Shown here: one piece after another, positions 26,637 to 40,800 of the stretch
Layout of the letters: every line of letters begins with the position of its first letter
Numbering within the stretch: position 1 is the first letter of the stretch
DNA from: Pseudorhodoferax sp. Leaf265
GTDB taxonomy: Bacteria; Pseudomonadota; Gammaproteobacteria; Burkholderiales; Burkholderiaceae_C
Assembly: GCF_001422365.1 (NCBI RefSeq)
Contig: NZ_LMMT01000026.1
Location: 257 to 43,686, forward strand
DNA: 43,430 nt
Direction: 5' to 3'
Notes under the pieces: generated by a model
What the model was told of the DNA's origin: nothing
The model's database searches: none
The model's input: the letters and a program-made list of their open reading frames with translations, nothing else
Program-made: the position numbers and the translations under genes

Positions 26637-27108
26637 GCACGAACCACCGCCCCTTCCGCGTGCTGGGCATCCAGCAGATCGCCATCGGCGGGCCCGACAA
26701 ACAGCGCCTGCAAAAGCTCTGGGTCGAGATGCTGGGCCTCACGGTCACCGGCAACTTCCGCAGCGAGAGCGAGAACGTGGACGAGGACATCTGCGCCATC
26801 GGCAGCGGCCCGACCAAGGTCGAGGTCGATCTCATGCAGCCGCTGGACCCCGAAAAGAAGCCCGCCGTGCACACCACGCCGCTGAACCATGTGGGCCTGT
26901 GGATCGACGACCTGCCCAAGGCCGTGGAATGGCTCACGGCCCAGGGCGTGCGCTTCGCGCCGGGTGGCATCCGCAAGGGCGCGGCCGGTTACGACATCTG
27001 CTTCCTGCACCCCAAGGCCAACGAGGCCTTCCCGATCGCGGGCGAAGGCGTGTTGATCGAACTGGTGCAGGCGCCGCCGGAAGTGGCTGCCGCGCTGGCG
27101 CTGCCGGC

Positions 27109-27112
<4 letters not shown>
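26633..27112 (+). CDS. VOC-family protein, methylmalonyl-CoA epimerase-like
   Basis: 159 residues, starting in ATGA overlap with bioB. Two beta-alpha-beta-beta-beta modules are visible: [21 protein letters not shown] with [15 protein letters not shown], and [18 protein letters not shown] with [11 protein letters not shown] then [10 protein letters not shown]. The ending resembles methylmalonyl-CoA epimerase (FLHPKS, GVLIEL), and an epimerase is needed between PccAB and the mutase. However, the first metal-ligand His (in HIAIA) is replaced by Gln15. His86 and Glu143 are kept. It could be a divergent epimerase or a glyoxalase-type lyase. The stop codon shares its CTAG with the convergent kinase gene. 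Confidence 0.75.
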
Positions 27113-30129
<3,017 letters not shown>

Positions 30130-30184
30130 GCGGAGGGGCGAGAGGCCGGGCGGCGCCCGGTGGTCGCTGGTGCGTTCGGTGGCG

Positions 30185-30697
30185 TCACTGCACCTGCAAC
30201 TGGTGCAGCTGCCAGGCCGAACGGTTGTAGAAGGTCTCGGCCTTGAGTTCGGCCTTGCTGTCGAAGGGGTAGACGATGAACAGCGGGCCTTTCTCGCGCA
30301 CGGGCATGGGCTTGTCGTTGAGCAGCCGGGCCACGATCACCTCGTAGCGGGCGGCGTCGGTGAACGGGATGTCGGTCTTGTAGTCGTTGAGCGCCACGGC
30401 CACGAGCTTGCTGCCGTTGGCACCGGCGGCGGCCAGCACGTCGCGCAGCAGCGGGCCGGTGAAGCGCGTGGGGCCGGAGTGCCAGGGTGTGTTGGTCGAG
30501 AAGCTGTGCTGGGGCAGCTTCTCCAGCATCGCCATGTCGAACACGGCGCGCTGGCCGGCGTTGGGCTGGGCGACCTTGCCGCTGATGGTCAGCACCACCT
30601 CGCCCGAGGGCTTGTCCAGGGCGGCGGACCAGCCCGGGGCCAGGCAGGCCAAGAGGAGCGCGAAGAGGCGGAGCAGCTTGGCCAGGGGCTGGGTCAT
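30185..30697 (-). CDS. Small secreted protein with molybdopterin-oxidoreductase-like fold
   Basis: 170 residues from ATG 30697 with GAGG at the ribosome site. A signal peptide (1-25, ending GWSA) leads to [25 protein letters not shown] and the late [14 protein letters not shown], a pattern resembling the sulfite-oxidase/YedY molybdopterin-binding fold reduced to its core. Length is far below a full enzyme. The mature chain has no cysteine (the only Cys, 18, is in the signal peptide), so it lacks the Mo-coordinating residue of that enzyme class. It is cotranscribed with the hybrid kinase. A periplasmic ligand-binding partner of the kinase is more likely than an enzyme. A possible -10 (TATAGT) lies at 30761-30766 on this strand. 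Confidence 0.72.
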   Translation of the reverse strand: MTQPLAKLLRLFALLLACLAPGWSAALDKPSGEVVLTISGKVAQPNAGQRAVFDMAMLEKLPQHSFSTNTPWHSGPTRFTGPLLRDVLAAAGANGSKLVAVALNDYKTDIPFTDAARYEVIVARLLNDKPMPVREKGPLFIVYPFDSKAELKAETFYNRSAWQLHQLQVQ

Positions 30698-30862
30698 GGC
30701 GAACCTCGTGCAAAAAAATGGTGCGGCAGCGCCCCGCGTTTCAAGGCGTTACTGCGCACAACTATAGCGAATACCTGGACGAATTGGTGCGCCAGGCGTG
30801 CGTTTGCGCGGGCGCCACGGGTGCGGGATTCACCGTAGGCCTGGCGCCGCCCCCGCGCGTAG

Positions 30863-30877
30863 ACTGGTCTGACCAGT
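30863..30877. promoter_or_regulatory. GntR/FadR-type operator before the kor operon
   Basis: ACTGGTCTGACCAGT is a perfect palindrome with 7-bp arms and one central base. Its core is TGGT-N3-ACCA, the consensus commonly bound by FadR-subfamily GntR regulators. It lies 22 bp before the ribosome site of the first kor gene, where a bound repressor would block initiation. Confidence 0.65.
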
Positions 30878-30911
30878 GGGCCACCGGCACCGCTGGGCAA
30901 GGAGACAAAGA

Positions 30912-32717
30912 TTGCAGCCAACGCGAGTAGCCAGTCCGTCTTATTTCCACAAGGTCGTCGACTGCCAATGGGCCTGCCCCGCCCACACCCCCGTTCCCGA
31001 GTACATCCGCCTGATCGGCCAGGGCCGCTACGCCGATGCCTACATGGTCAATTGGGCTTCCAACGTGTTCCCCGGCATCCTGGGCCGCACCTGCGACCGG
31101 CCCTGCGAGCCGGCCTGCCGGCGCGGCCGCGTCGAGGAGGCCAGCCAGGAGCAGCCTGAACCGGTGGCGATCTGCCGGCTCAAGCGCGTGGCGGCCGACA
31201 TGAAGGGCGAAGTGGCGCACCGCATGCCACAGGCCGCGCCGCCCAATGGCAAGCGCGTGGCCTGCGTGGGCGCGGGCCCGGCCGCGCTGACCGTGGCGCG
31301 CGACCTGGCACCGCTGGGCTATGCCGTCACGGTGTTCGACGGCGAGGCCAAGGCGGGCGGCTTCATCCGCACGCAGATCCCGCGTTTCCGCCTGCCCGAG
31401 GAGGTCATCGACGAGGAGACCGGCTATGTGCTGGACCTGGGCGTCGAATTCCGCGGCGGCGAGCGCATCAGCTCCATGGCCGACCTGCTGGCGCAGGACT
31501 TCGACGCCGTCTTCGTGGGCTGCGGCGCCCCGCGCGGGCGCGACCTGGACCTGCCCGGCCGGCAAGAGGCTGGCGCCCACGTCCACATCGGCATCGACTG
31601 GCTGGCCTCGGTCTCGTTCGGCCATGTCACGCGCACGGGCCGGCGGGTGCTGGTGCTGGGCGGCGGCAACACCGCCATGGACTGCTGCCGCTCGGCGCGT
31701 CGCCTGGGCGGCGAGGACGTCAAGGTCGTGGTGCGCAGCGGCTTCGACGAGATGAAGGCCTCGCCCTGGGAGAAGGAGGATGCGCAGCACGAAGGCATCC
31801 CGATCCTGAACTACCACGTGCCCGTGGCCTTCGTGCACGAAGGCGGGCGGCTCACCGGCATGCGCTTTCAGATCGTGCGCGCCGAGATCGATGCGCGGGG
31901 CCGGCGCCAGCTGGTGCCGACCGGCGCGCCCGAGGTGCTGCTGCCCTGCGACGAGGTGCTGATCGCGGTCGGCCAGGAGAACGCCTTTCCCTGGATCGAG
32001 CGCAGCTGCGGCATCGCCTTCCACGAGAACGGCCTGCCCGTGCTGGACGCGCAGACCTTCCAGTCCTCGCTGCCGCGGGTGTTCTTCGGCGGCGACGCGG
32101 CCTTCGGACCCAAGAACATCATCACCGCCGTCGCGCATGGGCATGAGGCGGCGCTGTCCATCGACCGCTTCCTGCAGGGCCAGGATGTGCAGGCGCGCCC
32201 GGCCGGAACCAGCAACCTGGTGTCCACCAAGATGGGCATCCACGAGTGGAGCTACGACAACGCCGTGGCGCCCGAGGCGCGCTTCAAGGTGCCCTGGGCG
32301 CAGGCCGAGGTCGCGCTGGCCAGCATCCGCGTGGAGGTGGAACTGGGCTTCGACGCCGCCACCGCCTTCAAGGAGGCCCAGCGCTGCCTGAACTGCGACG
32401 TGCAGACCGTCTTCGCGCAAGAGGCCTGCATCGAGTGCGATGCCTGCATGGACATCTGTCCCATGGACTGCATCAGCTTCACGGCGCCCGGCGAGGAGGC
32501 CGACCTGCGCGAGCGCCTGAAGGCGCCGGCCCTGCACCCGGACCAAGACCTCTACGTCTCCGACCCGCTCAAGACCGGCCGCGTGATGGCCAAGGACGAG
32601 GACCTGTGCCTGCACTGCGGCCTGTGCGCCGAGCGCTGCCCCACCGGCGCCTGGGACATGCAGAAGTTCCTGTTCAAGACGGCGCAGGCAGGTAGCGGCC
32701 AGGGAGCCCACGCATGA
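30912..32717 (+). CDS. korC: GltD-like FAD/NAD(P) oxidoreductase with C-terminal 2[4Fe-4S] ferredoxin (KorC-type subunit)
   Basis: About 601 residues from a TTG at 30912, 7 bp after AGGAG; the open frame extends to a GTG at 30876, but that would start inside the operator. N-terminal cysteines of the GltD type (18, 22, 61, 65, 69) occur in DCQWACPAH and GRTCDRPCEPAC. Then FAD-binding VGAGPAAL (119-126), NAD(P)-binding VLVLGGGNTAMDC and a late GGDAAFGPKNIITA. Two ferredoxin motifs close the chain: Cys506/509/512/516 and Cys566/569/572/576. It overlaps korA by ATGA. A homologous FAD subunit lets the Azoarcus evansii 2-oxoglutarate oxidoreductase reduce NADP+. Here it would carry electrons between KorAB and NAD(P) or ferredoxin. 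Confidence 0.88.
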   Translation: MQPTRVASPSYFHKVVDCQWACPAHTPVPEYIRLIGQGRYADAYMVNWASNVFPGILGRTCDRPCEPACRRGRVEEASQEQPEPVAICRLKRVAADMKGEVAHRMPQAAPPNGKRVACVGAGPAALTVARDLAPLGYAVTVFDGEAKAGGFIRTQIPRFRLPEEVIDEETGYVLDLGVEFRGGERISSMADLLAQDFDAVFVGCGAPRGRDLDLPGRQEAGAHVHIGIDWLASVSFGHVTRTGRRVLVLGGGNTAMDCCRSARRLGGEDVKVVVRSGFDEMKASPWEKEDAQHEGIPILNYHVPVAFVHEGGRLTGMRFQIVRAEIDARGRRQLVPTGAPEVLLPCDEVLIAVGQENAFPWIERSCGIAFHENGLPVLDAQTFQSSLPRVFFGGDAAFGPKNIITAVAHGHEAALSIDRFLQGQDVQARPAGTSNLVSTKMGIHEWSYDNAVAPEARFKVPWAQAEVALASIRVEVELGFDAATAFKEAQRCLNCDVQTVFAQEACIECDACMDICPMDCISFTAPGEEADLRERLKAPALHPDQDLYVSDPLKTGRVMAKDEDLCLHCGLCAERCPTGAWDMQKFLFKTAQAGSGQGAHA

Positions 32718-34537
32718 CCCCCATTGCCGCCGTCAACGACTTCGTCGTCAAGTTCGCCAACGTCAACGGCTCGGGCTCGGCCTCGGCCAACGAACTCTTC
32801 GCCAAGGCCATCCTGCGCATGGGCGTGCCCGTGAGCCCACGCAACATCTTCCCGAGCAACATCCAGGGCCTGCCGACCTGGTACGAGGTGCGCGTCAGCG
32901 AGGCCGGTCACCTGGGCCGGCGCGGCGGCATCGACATGATGGTGGCCATGAACCCGCAGACCTGGGCCGACGACCTGGCCGAGATCGAGCCGGGCGGCTA
33001 CCTCTTCTACGACAGCACGCGGCCCGTGCCGCCTGCGCAGCTGCGCAGCGACATCACGGTCATCGGCATGCCGCTGACCGAGATCGCCAACGCGGTCTAC
33101 AGCGACCCGCGCCAGCGCCAGCTGTTCAAGAACATCATCTACGTGGGCGCGCTGTCGGTGCTGCTGGACATCGAGGCCCAGGTCATCGTCGACCTGTTCG
33201 GCGAGCAGTACAAGGGCAAGGAGAAGCTGCTGGCCTCCAACGTGCGCGCACTGCATCTGGGCCGCGACTTCGCGCAGGAGCACCTGCAGGCGCCGCTGCC
33301 GATCCGCGTGCGCCGGGCCGACAAGGTCGGCCAGCGCATCTTCGTGGACGGCAACAGCGCAGCCGCGCTGGGCTGCGTGTACGGCGGCGCCACGGTGGCG
33401 GCCTGGTACCCGATCACGCCCTCGTCCTCGGTGGCCGAGGCCTTCCAGTCCTACTGCAGCCAATTCCGCGAAGACAAGGAAACGGGCGAGCGCCGCTACG
33501 CCATCGTGCAGGCCGAGGACGAGATCGCCTCCATCGGCATGGTGGTGGGCGCGGGCTGGAACGGCGCGCGCGCGTTCACGGCCACATCCGGTCCCGGTGT
33601 CTCGCTGATGACCGAGTTCATCGGCCTGGCCTACTTCGCCGAGATTCCCGTGACCATCGTCAACGTGCAGCGCGGCGGCCCGTCCACCGGCATGCCGACA
33701 CGCACACAGCAGGCCGACATCCTCGCCTGCGCCTATGCCTCGCACGGCGACACCAAGCATGTGCTGCTGTTCCCGGAAGATCCGCGCGAGTGCTTCGAGC
33801 ATGCCGCCGCCGCGCTCGACCTGGCGGACCGCCTGCAGACGCCGGTGTTCGTGATGACCGACCTGGACATCGGCATGAACCAGCGCCTGTGCGCACCCTT
33901 CGTGTGGGAGGAGGGGCGTGACTACGACCGCGGCAAGATCATGACGGCCGAGATGCTGGAGGCCGGCCGCGACTTCGGCCGCTACAAGGACGTGGACGGC
34001 GACGGCATCCCCTGGCGCACCTTGCCGGGCACCCACGAAAGCAAGGGCGCTTACTTCACGCGCGGCACCACGCGCGACGCCTATGCGCGCTACTCCGAGC
34101 GCGGGCCGGACTACGTCTACAACGTCGAGCGGCTGCTGCGCAAGTTCGCCACCGCGGCCGATCTGGTGCCTGCGCCCGCAGAGCGCGCGGCCGCGCAGGC
34201 CACACCGCTCGGCGTCCTCTACTTCGGGTCCACCAGCCCGGCCATGGACGAGGCCCTGCAGCAGTTGGCCGCCGCCGGCGTGCACGTGGACGCGATGCGC
34301 CTGCGCGCCTTCCCGTTCCCGGCATCGGTCCGCCGCTTCATCGCCGCGCACGAACGTGTGTTCGTGGTCGAGCAGAACCGCGACGCGCAGATGCGCAGCC
34401 TGCTCGTCAACGAGCTCGATGCCGACCCCGCGCGCCTGGTGCGCGTGCTGCATTTCGACGGCACGCCGATCACGGCGCGCTTCATTGCCCGCGCCATCAC
34501 CTCGGCGCTGGACCGCCAGCCGGAGACCGCTGCATGA
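32714..34537 (+). CDS. korA: 2-oxoacid:acceptor oxidoreductase, fused gamma-alpha subunit
   Basis: 607 residues; ATG overlaps korC as ATGA with GGAG in the end of korC. The gamma domain (~1-195) contains NGSGSASANELFAKAI and RVSEAGHLGRRGG. The alpha domain (~205-600) has the thiamine-pyrimidine contact YPITPSSSVAE (232-242), ATSGPGVSLMTEFIGLA and QRGGPSTGMPTRTQQ. Gamma-alpha fusion of about 66 kDa is the layout of two-subunit 2-oxoglutarate:ferredoxin oxidoreductases. It oxidatively decarboxylates a 2-oxoacid to acyl-CoA together with KorB. 2-Oxoglutarate is the likely substrate, but branched or aromatic 2-oxoacids are not excluded. Confidence 0.93.
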   Translation: MTPIAAVNDFVVKFANVNGSGSASANELFAKAILRMGVPVSPRNIFPSNIQGLPTWYEVRVSEAGHLGRRGGIDMMVAMNPQTWADDLAEIEPGGYLFYDSTRPVPPAQLRSDITVIGMPLTEIANAVYSDPRQRQLFKNIIYVGALSVLLDIEAQVIVDLFGEQYKGKEKLLASNVRALHLGRDFAQEHLQAPLPIRVRRADKVGQRIFVDGNSAAALGCVYGGATVAAWYPITPSSSVAEAFQSYCSQFREDKETGERRYAIVQAEDEIASIGMVVGAGWNGARAFTATSGPGVSLMTEFIGLAYFAEIPVTIVNVQRGGPSTGMPTRTQQADILACAYASHGDTKHVLLFPEDPRECFEHAAAALDLADRLQTPVFVMTDLDIGMNQRLCAPFVWEEGRDYDRGKIMTAEMLEAGRDFGRYKDVDGDGIPWRTLPGTHESKGAYFTRGTTRDAYARYSERGPDYVYNVERLLRKFATAADLVPAPAERAAAQATPLGVLYFGSTSPAMDEALQQLAAAGVHVDAMRLRAFPFPASVRRFIAAHERVFVVEQNRDAQMRSLLVNELDADPARLVRVLHFDGTPITARFIARAITSALDRQPETAA

Positions 34538-35589
34538 CCTACCTGGCCAAACCCAAGGTCCACCACCCCTCGCTCGCGAAGAACCAGGTCGGCTACACGC
34601 GGCGCGACTACGAAGGCAAGATCTCCACGCTGTGTGCCGGCTGCGGCCACGACTCGATCTCGGCCGCCATCATCCAGGCCTGCTGGGAGCTCGACGTGGA
34701 GCCGCACCGCGTGGCCAAGCTCTCGGGCATCGGCTGCAGCTCCAAGACGCCGGACTACTTCCTGGGCGCCTCGCACGGCTTCAACACCGTGCACGGGCGC
34801 ATGCCCTCGGTGCTGACCGGCGCGCAGCTGGCCAACCGCGAGCTGCTGTACCTGGGCGTCTCGGGCGACGGCGACTCGGCCTCGATCGGCCTGGGCCAGT
34901 TCGCGCACGCCATGCGGCGCGGCGTGAACATGGTCTACATCGTCGAGAACAACGGCGTCTACGGCCTGACCAAGGGCCAGTTCTCGGCCACGGCCGACCA
35001 GGGCTCCAAGAGCAAGAAGGGCGCGGTCAACCACGACAGCCCGATCGACCTCGTGGGCCTGGCGCTGCAGCTGGGCGCCAGCTACGTGGCGCGTGGCTTC
35101 TCGGGCGACAAGGCGCAGCTGGTGCCGCTGATCCGCGGCGCCATCGGCCACCGTGGCGCGGCCTTCATCGACGTGGTGAGCCCCTGCGTGGCCTTCAACA
35201 ACCACGCCGGCAGCACCAAGAGCTACGACTACGTGCGCGGCCACAACGAGGCCGTGAACCGCATCGACTTCATCCGCCTGGCCGACGAGATCCAGGCCGA
35301 GCCGGCTCCCGGGGAGCTGCTCACGCTGCCGCAGGCCGACGGCTCGCTGCTGCGCCTGCGCAAGCTGCGCGACGACCACGACCCCAGCGACCGTGCCGCG
35401 GCCCTGCAGCATGTGGTGGCGCAGCAGGCGCGCGGTGAACTGCTGACCGGGCTGCTTTATGTGGACCGTGAGGTCGAGGACCTGCACGCCATGCTGCAGA
35501 CCAGCCAGACGCCGTTGAACCGGCTGCAGGCACCGGAGCTGTGCCCCGGCACCAAGGCGCTCGACCGGATCAACGCGGGTCTGCGCTGA
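34534..35589 (+). CDS. korB: 2-oxoacid:acceptor oxidoreductase, thiamine-binding beta subunit
   Basis: 351 residues in ATGA overlap with korA. The thiamine diphosphate motif is VSGDGDSASIGLGQF (Gly111-Asp112-Gly113-Asp114) running to ENNGVYGLTKGQ (Asn139-Asn140). Iron-sulfur cysteines appear in STLCAGCGHD (34, 37), GIGCSSKTPDYF and VSPCVAFNNH. The length and the C-terminal DREVEDLHAML region fit KorB. With KorA it forms the catalytic unit that passes two electrons to ferredoxin or, through KorC, NAD(P). The last 20 bp overlap the convergent small gene at 35570-35833. Confidence 0.94.
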   Translation: MTYLAKPKVHHPSLAKNQVGYTRRDYEGKISTLCAGCGHDSISAAIIQACWELDVEPHRVAKLSGIGCSSKTPDYFLGASHGFNTVHGRMPSVLTGAQLANRELLYLGVSGDGDSASIGLGQFAHAMRRGVNMVYIVENNGVYGLTKGQFSATADQGSKSKKGAVNHDSPIDLVGLALQLGASYVARGFSGDKAQLVPLIRGAIGHRGAAFIDVVSPCVAFNNHAGSTKSYDYVRGHNEAVNRIDFIRLADEIQAEPAPGELLTLPQADGSLLRLRKLRDDHDPSDRAAALQHVVAQQARGELLTGLLYVDREVEDLHAMLQTSQTPLNRLQAPELCPGTKALDRINAGLR

Positions 35590-35832
35590 GCCAGGCGCGT
35601 CCCGCGGGCGTGATGTGAACGACCCAGCGGCCGTCCAGTTGCACCACGTGCGCCCAGCCGGGGCCGCGCACGCCGCCGATGGCGGCATCGCCCATCAGCG
35701 CGAGCTCGCGCATCAGCACGCTGGCGTTGAGGCCCAGGCGCTTGCCCAGGCGCGGCAGCGACATGCCGCCGCCCACGGGCGCCTGGGCCAGTTGCTGCAG
35801 GATGCGGGTCGACAGCGGCGCCTCGTCCTGCA

Positions 35833-35833
<1 letters not shown>
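35570..35833 (-). CDS. Small winged-helix-like protein downstream of the molybdopterin oxidoreductase
   Basis: 87 residues from ATG 35833, overlapping the oxidoreductase stop as TGATG, so translation is probably coupled. Predicted helices STRILQQLAQAP and LPRLGKRLGLNASVLMRELALM followed by strands WAHVVQLDGRWVVHI fit a winged-helix fold. It has no ligand domain. I do not recognise it as a named family. The tight coupling suggests a role linked to the oxidoreductase, as a small regulator or assembly factor. Its 3' end overlaps korB by 20 bp in convergent orientation. Confidence 0.72.
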
Positions 35834-38148
<2,315 letters not shown>

Positions 38149-38227
38149 GGGGTGGTAGGCCCGGTGGTGCCGGCGCCGCCCGCGGCGGCACCGACAATGC
38201 CGCAGGCCGAGTGCGGGCGGCCATCCT

Positions 38228-38247
38228 CGCGCCGAACGCTCGGCGCG
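38228..38247. promoter_or_regulatory. Inverted repeat between the oxidoreductase and its divergent regulator
   Basis: CGCGCCGA and TCGGCGCG form perfect 8-bp arms around ACGC, midway in the 158-bp divergent region. It could be the binding site of the adjacent regulator, but GC-rich repeats also arise by chance here. Confidence 0.4.
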
Positions 38248-38306
38248 GCAATATGAGGCAACGCCTCCGGTGCATAGGAAGTCGAGTTCATAAAGGGCAA
38301 GCGCAG

Positions 38307-39395
38307 ATGCAGCAGGTCTCCATCGTTCCGGTCTGGACCATCCAGGGCGCGCAGGGCGCGCCGCTGCCGGCGCGCCTGATCGACCTGCTGGTCCAGGTGG
38401 CGGAGACCGGCAGCCTGCAGAGCGCCGCCCGCGTGCTGGGCCTGTCGTACCGCCATGCCTGGGCGCTGGTGCGGCAGGGCGAGGCGCTGTTCCAGGCACC
38501 ACTCATGCGCATGGCGCGCGGCAAGGGCTCGACGCTGACCGAGCTGGGCGCACGCATCGCCTGGGCCGACCGGCGCATCCAGGCCCGGCTGCGGCCGGTG
38601 CTGGAGACACTGTCGTCGGAACTGGCGCAGGAGCTGCGCGGCGCGTTGGCGGAAGCGCCGGCGGCCCTGCGCATCCATGCCAGCCACGGCTTCGCCATCG
38701 AGCGCCTGATCGACCGGCTGGCCGCGGACGGGCTCCCGCTCGCGTTCTCGTACGCGAGCAGCTCGGCCGCCGCCGCGGCGCTGCGCGACGGCGACTGCGA
38801 CGTGGCCGGCCTGCACATTCCCATCGGAGCGACGCAGGCGGCGGCCTTGGCGCACTATGGGCGCTGGCTGCGCGGGCAGGACCTGCAGCTGGTCGACATT
38901 GCCGTGCGCCGCCAGGGCCTCATGGTGCGTGCGGGCAATCCCAAGGAACTGTTCGCCCTGGCCGATCTCGCGCGTCCCGGCGTGCGCTTCGTCAATCGCC
39001 AACCCGGCTCGGGCACGCGTTTCCTGCTGGAGCAGCTGCTGGCAGGCCAGCAGCTCGCGTCGACGGCGATTGCCGGCTTCGAGCAGGGCGAGTACACCCA
39101 TGCGGCCGTGGCCGCGCACGTGGCCAGCGGCATGGCCGATGCGGGCTTCGGTCTGGAGCCACCCGCCCGCCAGTTCAAGCTCGATTTCGTGCCGGTGGCG
39201 ACCGAGCGTTATTTCCTGCTGTGCCGCAGCGGCGTCATGGCCACGCCCGCGCTGCAGGCGGTGCTGCAGGCCTTGCACGATCCGGCCTTCCGGCAACTGC
39301 TGGCCGCGCTGCCGGGCTACGACCCGGCGGCCGCGGGCGCGGTGACACCCTTGGCCGAGGCCTACCCGGTGCTGGCATCGCACGGGCAGCCGTGA
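38307..39395 (+). CDS. ModE/LysR-type HTH regulator with periplasmic-binding-protein-like domain
   Basis: 362 residues from ATG 38307. The N-terminal part (~18-90) resembles the ModE winged helix: LIDLLVQVAETGSLQSAARV then LGLSYRHAWALVRQGEALF. The C-terminal part (~115-340) resembles the PBP-like domain of molybdate- or tungstate-sensing regulators: DGDCDVAGLHIPIG, RFVNRQPGSGTRFLLEQLL and VASGMADAGFGLEPPA. Such proteins often control molybdoenzyme or formate dehydrogenase genes. It is divergent from the molybdopterin oxidoreductase, fitting that role. The start has no strong ribosome site; the open frame continues upstream to 38211 but would enter the shared promoter. Confidence 0.83.
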   Translation: MQQVSIVPVWTIQGAQGAPLPARLIDLLVQVAETGSLQSAARVLGLSYRHAWALVRQGEALFQAPLMRMARGKGSTLTELGARIAWADRRIQARLRPVLETLSSELAQELRGALAEAPAALRIHASHGFAIERLIDRLAADGLPLAFSYASSSAAAAALRDGDCDVAGLHIPIGATQAAALAHYGRWLRGQDLQLVDIAVRRQGLMVRAGNPKELFALADLARPGVRFVNRQPGSGTRFLLEQLLAGQQLASTAIAGFEQGEYTHAAVAAHVASGMADAGFGLEPPARQFKLDFVPVATERYFLLCRSGVMATPALQAVLQALHDPAFRQLLAALPGYDPAAAGAVTPLAEAYPVLASHGQP

Positions 39396-40011
39396 AAAGC
39401 CCTGCAGCTGTGCGGACCGCGGGGTTCTGGCCGTGCGTGTGGTGCCGAGGCCGCCAGCAATTGTTCCCCGGCGATGCCAGTGCGCAGCGCGACAAGGGGG
39501 CGTTGAGCGCCAGCTCGCCGCGCACTCTGAGCGGCCCGCCCTTGGCCGAAGGCTCGCATGTCGGCAGCAGCGGCCCGTTCTTCTTGGACAGCGCCGCTCT
39601 GCGTCGCCCCTGCACCTGCGGCCGCATCCGCATGGCAGGCCCTCGTCTGTCGCCCCTCGGCCTGGAACCGGCGTGTTCAAGAGCTGCTGCTCCCACAGGT
39701 AGGCGATACCGCTTCCACCTCCATGCTGTTTGATCACTTCGGTGATGCCGGCGGCGGTGTCCAGTCGCGCCCAGCCGCGCTGGCATTCCGCCACCTTGAC
39801 GGCATCGGCAACCTTCTTGTCCTCCCAGGTGTTGACCATGGTGCGATCGATCGCCTCCTGGCCAGAGAACACGTCTGTGATCTGGGGAAAGAGCAGCCCG
39901 CCGCGTTCCGCGATGACGCTCGTGAGGGGGGTGGGGACACCGAAGTTCAGGCCGGTGCGATGGGGCGGCGCCACGCGCCGCCTCGACCCGCTGGGCCAGC
40001 AGGTCGCAGCT
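39396..40011. other. Gene-poor stretch with coding debris
   Basis: No intact gene is supported in these 616 bp. On the minus strand about 39710-39960 reads as coding with high GC at third positions (see the separate entry). About 39504-39600, also minus, reads LSKKNGPLLPTCEP and GGPLRVRGELALN. That recalls the lead-in to a CDGSH iron-sulfur motif, but no CDGSH motif follows. The two pieces are in different frames and lack start and stop, so they look like remnants. Confidence 0.5.
39710..39960 (-). pseudogene. Unidentified truncated coding remnant
   Basis: The minus strand reads RTGLNFGVPTPLTSVIAER, then LLFPQITDVFSGQEAID, VNTWEDKKVADAVKVAECQ and ITEVIKQHGGGSGIAYLW. Codons are mostly G or C at the third position, as in real genes here. 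There is no start at one end and no stop at the other. I do not recognise the family with confidence; a faint likeness to the C-terminus of extracellular solute-binding proteins is not enough to name it. It ends close to the enoyl-CoA hydratase 3' end. Confidence 0.35.
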
Positions 40012-40800
40012 TCACTGCCCCGACCAGTTCGGTCGGCGCTTTTCTGCAAACGCCAGCGGCCCTTCGATGGCGTCGTTGCTCCCCAGCATGCGCACGGCCG
40101 CCGGGTAGTTCTCGTGCATGGTCTCCTGCAGGTTCGCGACGGCAAGGCTCTGCAGCATGATCTGCTTGGACGCCTGCACCGCCAGCGGCGCGCAGGCCAG
40201 GATGTCCGCCGCGTACTGCCTGGCCCGCGCCATGACGGACTCGGCGGGCACGACGTCGTTGAGCAAGCCGATCCGCTTGGCCTCGTCAGCGCTGATCGAG
40301 GCGCCGGTCAACACGAGCGCCATGGCGTCCTTGGTGCCGATCTGGCGTGGCAGCCGTTGCAGCAGGCCACCGCCCAATGCCGCCAGCCCGACGCGTGGCT
40401 CCGGCAAGCCGAACTTCGCGCTGCGGGACGCCACGCCGATGTCGCAGGCGGCGAGGATTTCCATGCCTCCGCCCAGGCAGTGGCCGTTGACGGCCGCGAT
40501 CAGCGGTTTCCACAGGTCGAAACGGTGGGTGATTCCCGCGAAGCCGGTCGAGGGCTTGGCATGGTCGCCCGTCGCCGCCAGTTCCTTGAGATCGGTGCCG
40601 ACGCAGAACGCCCGGTCGCCTGCGCCGGTGACGATGCACACGCGCAGTCCGGGATCGGCTGCGTAGCGGTCGAAGGCGTCGGCCAACTCGCGGTGGGCGT
40701 CAGGGTGCAAGGCGTTCAGCACCTGGGGCCGGTTCAAGGTCAGGACCAGCAGCGGACCCTCGGTCTCGTACAGGCAGTGGCGGTACGCGAAGTTGCGCAA
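40012..40800 (-). CDS. Enoyl-CoA hydratase/isomerase family protein
   Basis: About 262 residues from a TTG at 40800 that has GAGGAG 5 bp upstream; the open frame reaches 40956 but the upstream residues do not look coding. Crotonase motifs are present: LTLNRPQVLNAL, AFCVGTDLKEL forming part of the oxyanion hole, NGHCLGGGMEILAACD with Glu114, and KFGLPEPRVGLAALGGG with Glu134. Both catalytic glutamates of hydratases are kept, so hydration of a 2-enoyl-CoA is likely. The substrate is not readable. It is divergent from a Liv-type transporter, suggesting import of an acid or amino acid degraded through CoA esters. Confidence 0.9.
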   Translation of the reverse strand: MRNFAYRHCLYETEGPLLVLTLNRPQVLNALHPDAHRELADAFDRYAADPGLRVCIVTGAGDRAFCVGTDLKELAATGDHAKPSTGFAGITHRFDLWKPLIAAVNGHCLGGGMEILAACDIGVASRSAKFGLPEPRVGLAALGGGLLQRLPRQIGTKDAMALVLTGASISADEAKRIGLLNDVVPAESVMARARQYAADILACAPLAVQASKQIMLQSLAVANLQETMHENYPAAVRMLGSNDAIEGPLAFAEKRRPNWSGQ

